Assembly: GCA_021521415.1 (NCBI GenBank)
Contig: JAIQDT010000837.1
Location: forward strand, 248,001 to 312,000
Length of the DNA: 64,000 bases
Direction of reading: 5' to 3'
Source: Bidens hawaiensis
Taxonomy: Eukaryota > Streptophyta > Magnoliopsida > Asterales > Asteraceae
Shown here: in pieces, positions 56,881-64,000 of the stretch
How the letters are laid out: each line of letters starts with the position of its first letter
How positions within the stretch are numbered: the stretch's first letter is position 1
Made by a program: the position numbers and the translations under genes
The notes under the pieces: model-generated
Databases searched by the model: none
What the model was told of the DNA's origin: nothing
What the model saw: the letters and a program-made list of their open reading frames with translations, nothing else

Positions 56881-56976
56881 CACGTGTCACCCTCTGGTGA
56901 CACGTGGCAGCAGGGCATGACACGTGGCAGACGTGTCAGGCCACGTGGAGACACGTGGCGAGACCTCAGAAACGTG
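56881..56976 (+). promoter_or_regulatory. Cluster of seven ACGTG (G-box/ABRE-like) sites
   Basis: ACGTG at 56882, 56902, 56922, 56931, 56943, 56953 and 56972, most as CACGTGG or CACGTGT. The cluster lies 70-160 bp before the LTR TATA box. ACGTG cores bind bZIP and bHLH factors in plants, including abscisic acid and light regulators. Confidence 0.6.
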
Positions 56977-57043
56977 GCGGTCGCAATACGCGATGGAGTC
57001 AGGGAAGAGCCCATCGCGTACCGCGATGGGACACAAAATTTGC

Positions 57044-57051
57044 TATAAATA
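57044..57051 (+). promoter_or_regulatory. TATA box of solo LTR
   Basis: TATAAATA in TGCTATAAATAGGAGGGG, followed 35 bp later by a CT-rich leader. Confidence 0.65.
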
Positions 57052-58518
57052 GGAGGGGCTACGGCTCATTCCCTCACACCACATCCACTCTCTCTCTAAA
57101 ACAAACTCTCTCTCTACTTTGGTTTGTGTGCCGAACACCGTTTTGCGTACCACCAACCCGACAATCATCACCTCGTAATCCGTGCCAAATACCCGGTGTT
57201 TTCCTCGAAGTACGTTCATGACCCGACGACCCTACACTTTTCCTTGATTTGCGTGCCAAGGAAGGTTGATCAAGAATGCCTCGATAAACGTGCATATAGA
57301 GTAGAAGTGCTGCCCGTATAAACTTAGGAATATCTAACTCCGGATACCCGTGCGAGGTAAGGGGTTATGCCTAAGTTATTATTCTATTATTATAAATGGC
57401 TTAGACCATAGTCGAAGTTATAGCCGAACCTTGATTACGATTAAGAATAAAATAACTTTTCTTAAGCAAAGGTTATAATATAGTTTCTTCTTGATTAAGA
57501 AACGTAAGCAAGTTTATTCTAGGGATATAATTAAATAGTATTTCTCTATTTTTAAGAAATATATAATATTCATATAAGAAGATGATAAAGTTAATGTTTC
57601 TTCTTGAAGAAGAAACATAGTATGTAATGATAAACAAACAAAGGGACTAAAGGTCCAAATGTTTTGAATAAACAAATGTTTTTATCAAGGTTAAAGCTAT
57701 ACAAAACGGACTAAATGTCTGAAGCTAGATCGCTGATCTAGTTATTTATATAAAGGTTATTCTCGTACTATAGGTCCGAGGTAACAAAACAAGAAGAAGA
57801 ATCAGAAAACAGGAATCAGTAAAAGAAACTGATTATAAACAGAAAAGGTGAATACGCCCCAAACCTTTTATAATGAGTCTGAATGTTTGCATAGGGTTTA
57901 CGAATCCTTAAAAACTTTGTGTACAATAATAAGAAACGGACACTCAGATTAAGAGTATACATGTGTCTGGATCCAAACATACATGATGACTCGGAGTTCC
58001 CCGAGGCCATGCATATCATCAACATGCCTCTGAAGGTCTACGGGACTGTTCAGAGAAATTATATTGTGTATATAATTAATTGTACATGGTACTTAGGGTA
58101 ATTTGATCCCAAATTAGTTGGGTGCCTAATGAGTAGTCACAAAGGTATTATAGTTGGTTTCACAAAGATATTGAAAAGAGATTTTAGAGTCAGCGTTATT
58201 CACCAGCTTTGTGCTGACGTATTTTCCCACCCATGTTACAGGGAAACAAGAAAGGTTAGATCTGATAAGCAAGAAGGAATGAAAGATTGGAGTTATGGTC
58301 ATTAGATGCTATCTGATGGCTCAGATATTTTATTTGAAAATAATATAAAGAATTATGTTTTGCGAAGAAAGGTATTTAAAATATCAAACGGGTATTTAAA
58401 CCCGACTTTTTAATAAGTTTTCAATATGATAAAACTAACCCGCTACTCTGATGAATTTACAAAACAGGTACCAACTTGTGGTCACACGCCTAGGCCCTAA
58501 GTCGGGTGTGACAAAACA

Positions 58519-60010
58519 TAGCCGAAGCAGGCCTATCAGAAGAAGCCAAAGATTTTAACGTTTCCTTATAGCTAAATAAATTCCAAACTCTGTAGAACAA
58601 GCCTTAAAATCCAAGAACTGGAAGGACGCTATGGAAATAGAGATGAGGGCACTGATAAAAAATGATACATGGGAAACATGTAACCGTCCACCAGGAAAGA
58701 AACCGGTAGGATGTCGATGGGTCTTCGTAATTAAACGCAAACCAGACGGGACTATTGAAAGATACAAAGCACGGTTGGTAGCTAAAGGCTATACCCAAAC
58801 GTATGGTATTGACTACCAAGAAACATTCTCTCCGGTAGCCAAAATTAACACAATCAGGGTTCTATTTTCGATCGCTGCCAATGAAGGATGGCCTCTTCAT
58901 CAATTTGATTTTAAGAATGCCTTCCTTCATGGGGAATTAAAAGAATAGGTCTACATGGAAGCTCCACCTGAGTTGACAGAAAATTTTAAAGCAAAGGAAG
59001 TATGTCGTTTAAAAAGAACTATCTATGGGCTTAAACAATCTCCTAGAGCTTTGTTCGGAAGATTCAATTTAGCAATGAAGGGATATGGATTTCGTCAAAG
59101 CAATTCTGATCATACACTCTTCCTTGAAAACAGTGGTAACCTTGTAACTTGTTTAATCATATATGTTGATGACATGATTATTATAGGGAAAGATGAAGAA
59201 GAAATGAAGAAGTTAAAGGAAAATTTGTTCAAAGAATTCGAAATGAAGGACCTTGGAAGACTAAAGTACTTTCTTGGAATTGAAGTACTAAGGTCTAAAA
59301 GGGGGATCTTTATATGTCAGAAAAAATATATACTGGATCTCTTGACCGAGATAGGAATGATCGATTGTAAACCGGCCGACACACAATGATGGTAAATCAT
59401 AAACTCCATATGGAAGAATGAGGGGAATTGACAGACAAAGAAAGATACCAACGCTTGGTAGGAAAATTGATATATCTCTCTCACACTCGTCCAGACATTG
59501 CATGTGCAGTAGGGGTAGTCAGCAAATTTATGCACCAACCCCAAATCACTCACATGGAAGCAGTATGGAGAATTATTAGATATCTCAAAGGAACAACAGG
59601 TTATGGGGTTCTCTTTCAACTAAACAAACACCTAAAAATCCAAATATACACTGATGCAAACTGGACAGAGGACAAAGATGATGGAAGATCAACATCAGGG
59701 TACTTCTCACTAGTTGGTGAAAGTCTAGTTACATGGAGAAGCAAAAAACAGAAAGTGGTAGCATTATCTAGTGTCGAAGCAGAGTTTAGAGGAATTGCAC
59801 GTGGCGTGGCAGTAGTTATATGGATACGTAAACTTATGACATAAATTGGTTTTCTCCAAACTGAAGCCAGTAGAATCATGTGTGACAACAAAGCCGCAAT
59901 ACAGATTTCAGAAAATCCAGTTCAACACGATCGTACAAAACATGTGGAGGTTGACATGAACATCATTAAAGAAAAGCTCGAAGCATGGATTATAGAACTA
60001 CCGTTCAGAA
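58519..60010 (+). pseudogene. copia-2 reverse transcriptase and RNase H
   Basis: RT from about 58580: NWKDAMEIEMRALIKNDTW (partly in another frame), KPVGCRWVFVIKRKPDGTIE, KARLVAKGYTQTYGIDYQET, then FDFKNAFLHGELKE and a stop at 58946, YGLKQSPRALFGRF, the catalytic IIYVDDMIIIG (59160), and FLGIEVLRSKRGIF. After a stop at 59387 come HTRPDIACAVGVVSKFMHQP, YTDANWTEDKDDGRSTSGYF, VALSSVEAEFRGIARG, and after a stop at 59842 DNKAAIQISENPVQHDRTKH and VEVDMNIIKEKL. Few lesions, but enough to silence it. Confidence 0.85.
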
Positions 60011-60054
60011 GATCAACTAGCAAATATAAGCCTTAGTATTTAATTTCCTATATT

Positions 60055-60229
60055 TTGATTCACGGGTTGTTTACCATATTTTGCACAATTTCCTTGTAAA
60101 GGCAATTTAAGCCTTAGTATTTAATTTCTTCTCATTCTCTTTTGTAATCAGTAGCAGAGATCTCAATAATATAAAAAAGTGTTCAATCCATATCTTCTTT
60201 CTTCACTTGTATTCTAATTATTATAACCA
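60055..60229 (+). repeat. copia-2 partial 3' LTR
   Basis: Matches the last 170 bp of the 5' LTR with about five differences, ending ATTATAACCA. The LTR start is missing; a short duplicated piece (ATAAGCCTTAGTATTTAATT at 60028) shows rearrangement at the junction. Confidence 0.75.
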
Positions 60230-60483
60230 TTAAAAACAAGCATAATTTTGCTCCTTTTGGAGTTTCTAGACCCATAAGTGATATACAAATACGTCTCAAA
60301 AATACGTCCATGTCTCAAGCATACCGGTCGTAGTCCCCTTACCCCCACCCCCTCTTTCGATTCCTTATCTTGGCGACTTGGGGTTTGTTTTTCCCAATTT
60401 TAACAATTTTAAAGTTTATTTTTTCATTGTTAAAATGTGTGAATCTTTCACATGTGGAATTTACATATATTAAGAAAATTTGA
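60230..60483. other. No feature recognised
   Basis: Short spacer between copia-2 and the MITE; no structure of note. Confidence 0.5.
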
Positions 60484-60492
60484 TTTTTATTA

Positions 60493-60875
60493 GACGGAAT
60501 TATAAATTTTGTCCTTTAAAAAAAGCCAAATTACGGTTCGTGTCCTTTTTTTAGTTTCTTTGCAGGCGGTATACTTTAAACATTTTTTTCTACACGTTAT
60601 GTCCTTTACGCTAACTGGGTTAGAAAAACTCAGTTAAGTATGACATGTGCCAGACATGTGATGGGTATAATTGTAATTCTAATGTATCCTTAAATTTAAA
60701 AAAGAAAAGAAAATATATATAATATTAACTTAACTGAGTTTTTCTAACCCAGTTAGCGTAAAGGACATAACGTTTAGAAAAAAATGTTTAAAGTACACTG
60801 CCTGCAAAGAAACTAAAAAAAAGAACACGAACCGTAATTTAGTTTTTTTTTAAGGACAAAATTTGTAATTCTGTC
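60493..60875. mobile_element. Foldback MITE, Mutator-type
   Basis: 383 bp with a perfect 9-bp duplication TTTTTATTA (60484-60492 and 60876-60884). The ends GACGGAATTATAAATTTTGT and GACAGAATTACAAATTTTGT (reverse) start arms of about 150 bp that match with few changes, leaving a loop of about 75 bp. It would fold into one long hairpin as RNA. Lies about 140 bp beyond the end of the UGT pseudogene. Confidence 0.85.
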
Positions 60876-61013
60876 TTTTTATTATGTCATTCAGTTTTAC
60901 AAATTTTTATGACAAACTTAAAGTTACATAATATATAATCCACACATTGAATATCATATGAACTCTCTAAAATCATTTTATTTTATTCTTATATCCCTTA
61001 TTCGTCAAACACA

Positions 61014-62491
61014 TTAGAATGCCTGCAATGTATCTTGAATTGGTTTTGTGTTCTTTGCTAACATCTCAGTAATATCTTGAATCATCAGCGCCATATTAAG
61101 ATACGAAGAACCTCCTTCCGCCATCGCTCTCTTTGCCATTTCCCCAAGCTCTCTAGCTCGCTCTCTTCGTGCTTTTCCGTCCTCTTCATCGTTCATTATA
61201 CTCTTGACCGCGGTCTTGATGTTCTCTTTCTTCACCAACACTTCAAACTTATCTTGCTCCCCAACAGTAACAGGAACCTCCATACCAACACTCACTCCTG
61301 TTCTCAACACATCTATCACAAACCTTTCATTTAAAAACTGATCCGCACCTTGCGGATATGTAACCATAGGGACCCCAGCCGATACCCCTTCAAGAGTCGA
61401 GTTCCATCTACAATGAGTCATAAATCCACCAATCGCTTCGTGAGACAGTATCAAAACTTGTGGGGCCCACCCACGAACAATCAGACCTCTATCTTTCACC
61501 CTTTCTTCATATCCCAACAACCATTTCTCCGTCTCATCCGTAGTCGATCTTATACATCAAATAAACGGAACGTTACATAACTCCAATCCCGACCCGAGCT
61601 CAAGTATCTGCTCGTTCGAAAGACTCGACATACTTCCTAAACAAACAAAGATTACCGACCGCGGATCCTTAGCATCTAACCATTTCAAACAATCATGCTC
61701 GTCGATCCCCGCCTTGTTTCCTTTCTCGGCAACATCTAGAAAACTTCGGTTATGCAATGAAACCGGTCCGATACACCATACTTTCTTATTTTTCACATCG
61801 GATAACATTTTAACATAGTTCGGCTCGAGTTCATCAAAACTATTAACCAATATCCCGTCCGCAGCTTCCTCAGCCACCGCCATTCGGTCAAAGAAGTCCT
61901 CCATCTCTTTTGTTTCTCTTTTCCCCCAAGCCTCGGCTTGCGATTTTGTAACTTTGATCCGGTCAGGGATCCCGGGCAGCTCAAAGTAATCCGAATCGGA
62001 GTTAATTTCTTTTAATACATTAGTATTCATCACAATGTGTAAACATAGGTACGTAAAGCAACCTGGTCCATGGAAAACAATCCTCGGAATATTAAACCTG
62101 CGAGCTAGACCGCTTGTCCAAGGAAACTGATTATCGGAGATGATACAACTAGGGGCCGGAACAAGTCCGATGGGGTTTCCAGCATGTCCATGGCTTTGTA
62201 CATTTTGACAAAGAGATCAAAAGATGGAATCATGTCAAAGTTTTCGCATCCTTCGGGCAAACCGACTTCGGATAACGGGAGTTGAAGCTCAATGAGTTGG
62301 ATGTTGAGGTTGGCTTGGGTTGCGCGGGCGATGGCTGGGCGGAAACGGTTGGCGTTGACCGGAGTGGTGATGATTGTGACGGTGGCGTGACGGTGGGCTA
62401 GTATTCTTGCGATGTCGATCATGGGTATCATGTGGCCTTGTTGCATTAGAGGGAATAAGATAAAGTGGAGGTCTTTTGGACCGGAAGCCAT
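61014..62491 (-). pseudogene. UDP-glycosyltransferase (UGT73-like), broken
   Basis: Minus strand, ATG at 62491, stop at 61014, single exon; 1478 bases, one short of 493 codons. N-terminus DLHFILFPLMQQGHMIPMID with the catalytic His20. A 1-base loss near 62172 shifts the frame in ETP/GLVPAPS. The middle is open (62033-61557: DYFELPGIPDRIKVTKSQAE, VFVCLGSMSS). A TGA at 61557-61559 replaces a Trp in PFIWCIR-type text. The PSPG sugar-donor box is present (WAPQVLILSHEAIGGFM to about QGADQ) but HCGWNS is changed to HCRWNS. Family members move glucose from UDP-glucose to small molecules such as flavonoids or terpenoids in the cytosol. Three lesions, otherwise well kept. Confidence 0.88.
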
Positions 62492-62679
62492 TGTGTTTTT
62501 AGAAGTAGTGTTTGTGTTTGGTGGATAAGTGAAACGATTTTCACTTGGTACTTATGTTGGTTCGAGCACCAACTATATGCTTGATCAGCACGTTCTATAA
62601 TTCTCAAAGTATAATAACATAGTGTATAGTTCCAAAAATTGATGTGTGTGGCCAGAAAGAGTGGGTTGAACGCATCCAA

Positions 62680-62749
62680 CCTAAGCAGCCTATTTTGACT
62701 CGTATTTAGTATTAGTAGCGAAGAGTCTAAACACGTATCTGTCTTGTGT
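62680..62749. other. Upstream of UGT pseudogene
   Basis: No promoter motif is clear on the minus strand. Confidence 0.3.
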
Positions 62750-63400
62750 TAGGGGATGTATAGCGGGCGTGAGTTAGGGCGATTTTTGGGCGCGAAGAGG
62801 CGCGAACACCGCCCCCCCATCCCGGCGATTTTTGGGTGAAAAGGGGCGGTGGCGGGGTTCTTTTATCGCCTAGAAGAAGAATAATTAATAATATTATATT
62901 AATTAGACCAAAAGTAAAAAAGAAAAAATGTAATTAATTAAAACAATATATATATATATAAACATACACTCATCTTCTCCATTTTATAAACAATTCATAC
63001 TCAAATTCTTACAAAAAAAATTAGCAAAATGAATCCTAGAAACAACCCGAAGCAACCGAACCACCCATTCCCTGCTTTCGGTCAACTCCATGGTTCGCAA
63101 AACCAACCGAACTTGAACTTACAATGGAACCCGATGAACCCGATAAACCAACCCAAATTCTTATTTTTTTAGTTATGTATTTTTTTTTAGTTATGTATTT
63201 TTTTTATTTTTAGTTACGTGTTTTTTTTTTAGTTATGTATTTTTTTGTATTTCTTTTTAATTTTAATGCATTTTTATTTAATTATTTAAATAAATTGGTT
63301 TTTATTTGTTTAGTTTAATTATAAAAAGAAAATAATAAAAAAAGATACTGTGGGCCCAGTTTGTAGCTCATACACCATTACACCCCCAAAAACAAATTTC
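62750..63400 (+). mobile_element. PIF/Harbinger-like deletion derivative
   Basis: After TTA at 62749-62751 it begins GGGGATGTATAGCGGGCGTG, with two copies of GGCGATTTTTGGG (62789 and 62823). A leader and a 47-codon frame follow at 63029-63172, starting NPRNNPKQPNHPFPAFGQL and rich in Asn and Pro, like the start of the Myb-like ORF of plant Harbinger elements. It then runs into repeats of TTTTTTAGTTATGTA (63165-63250). A possible right end near 63385 (ACCATTACACCCCC) is weak. Confidence 0.45.
63029..63172 (+). pseudogene. N-terminal stub of Harbinger ORF1-like protein
   Basis: 47 codons, Asn/Pro/Gln-rich, ending in low-complexity TTTTTTAG. Only the unstructured start is left; no Myb/SANT domain follows. 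Confidence 0.4.
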
Positions 63401-64000
63401 CACTCATTGCTGACTGGACGTCACGTATCACAATTCGTTCTCATTTGTAGTCCCTCCACTACTGTTAAGTGGATAGAGGTTTTTCGAATCTTTTTCATAG
63501 TGGTTGAAGCTCCTTCACAATAATTAGTTTTTTTTTGTTTTTTTTTTATAAATATTATCCTATTTTTTAAATATAGAAATTAAAATAATAAAAGTAACAT
63601 TAAATTCTTAAAACGAAAATACAAATAAAAAACAGAAAACCTGAAATAATAACAAAAAATCAACAATAACAACAAAAATATCTTGGTCGTTTTGACCTCT
63701 TCGTCGGTTGTTATACAGTTACAAAAATAAATATATTGTTATTTCAAATGATATATCAATTAGCGGATACAATATTCTCATAAATAACATTTTTTTTAAT
63801 TTTTAAATCAACTCTTAAGATTAGAAGCAAAATGGAAGAAAGGGAAATAAAAAAAAGAACAAAAAAAACAAAAGAAGAAGAAGAATAAATTTTAAAAAAT
63901 TCATTGAACTTGTGGTCAACAAATTGATACACAGATTTTTTTGATTTTTTTATTTTGACATAGTTAAGTGATAAGTATTAAAAGAAAATCAAAAAGAAAA
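63401..64000. other. AT-rich low-complexity DNA
   Basis: Poly-T and poly-A runs and AAG-rich stretches (63835-63890). No coding frame or structured repeat is seen. Confidence 0.5.

Larger units (their letters stand above)
56234..58513 (+). mobile_element. Solo LTR (gypsy-type) inserted in copia-2
   Basis: 2280 bp, begins TGTAACATCCCC and ends GGGTGTGACA, with a perfect TSD AAACA (56229-56233 and 58514-58518). No coding frame of its own. A GC-rich block is at 56575-56700, an ACGTG cluster at 56881-56976, CATCGCG palindromes flank the cluster, and a TATA box is at 57044-57051. Copia-2 reading continues after it. Confidence 0.88.
53448..60229 (+). mobile_element. Ty1/copia element, Ale/Retrofit-like (copia-2), decayed
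   Basis: 5' LTR 53448-53729, Met-tRNA primer site, gag remnant, protease, integrase, RT, RNase H, then a partial 3' LTR ending at 60229. The RT motif YVDDMIIIG and short LTRs suit the Ale/Retrofit group. It is interrupted between integrase and RT by a 2.3-kb solo LTR (56234-58513). Stops and frame breaks occur in all domains. The flanks are similar (TTAAAA on both sides) but do not line up as a clean 5-bp duplication. Confidence 0.8.

Noticed and set aside
56565..57014. Minus-strand frame of 149 codons rich in Arg and Ala
   Set aside because: Product of the GC-rich block and ACGTG cluster of the solo LTR; no domain.
53441..60234. 5-bp target duplication for copia-2
   Set aside because: TTAAAA lies at both edges but is off by one or more bases from the LTR ends, so it is not claimed.

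Overview
This is plant nuclear DNA. It is AT-rich and made mostly of nested transposable elements, with very few host genes. Plant-specific families (plant mobile domain protein, UGT73-like glycosyltransferase, RING-H2 ligase, Sirevirus-like copia, Tat-like gypsy with an antisense gene) and short GT-AG introns point to a eudicot. The style of the repeats suggests Asteraceae, but that last step is an inference.

Layout. (1) 1-20944 is a decayed Ty3/gypsy chromovirus-like element on the + strand. Its 5' LTR ends at base 37 and its full 3' LTR is 18632-20944. Two later insertions interrupt it: a complete Sirevirus-like Ty1/copia element on the - strand (1642-12843, TSD TAAGA) that splits a gag zinc knuckle, and a probable solo LTR (15568-17899) in the integrase. 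(2) 20945-24850 is repeat debris with a hAT transposase end. (3) 24860-35400 is a 10.5-kb Mutator-like transposon (MULE) with perfect 9-bp TSDs and inverted repeats of about 0.95 kb. It carries a broken transposase, a broken plant-mobile-domain gene, two small spliced or possibly spliced genes, tRNA-like Pol III modules and many small palindromes. A hAT remnant has inserted into it. (4) 36754-37200 is an intact RING-H2 gene, the best candidate for a working host gene. (5) 37575-47166 is a very young LTR element (LTRs differ by two substitutions and a C-run length; TSD CGTAC). It has an open gag, no pol, two tandem-repeat arrays, and a five-exon antisense gene that reads open for 919 codons. 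(6) 47172-53447 is gene-poor DNA with a Tourist-like MITE, a SINE-like tRNA module, an (AT)n run and a 41-bp minisatellite. (7) 53448-60229 is a decayed Ale/Retrofit-like copia element interrupted by a 2.3-kb solo LTR (TSD AAACA) that carries a dense cluster of ACGTG boxes. (8) 60493-60875 is a foldback MITE with a 9-bp TSD. (9) 61014-62491 is a UDP-glycosyltransferase pseudogene on the - strand. (10) From 62750 there is a Harbinger-like remnant, then low-complexity AT DNA.

Most interesting: the intact spliced antisense gene in the young pol-less retroelement, and the MULE whose long inverted repeats contain tRNA-like Pol III modules and palindrome arrays. All splice sites, TSDs and LTR comparisons were read by eye from the sequence. 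Family names come from recognised motifs, not from a search.
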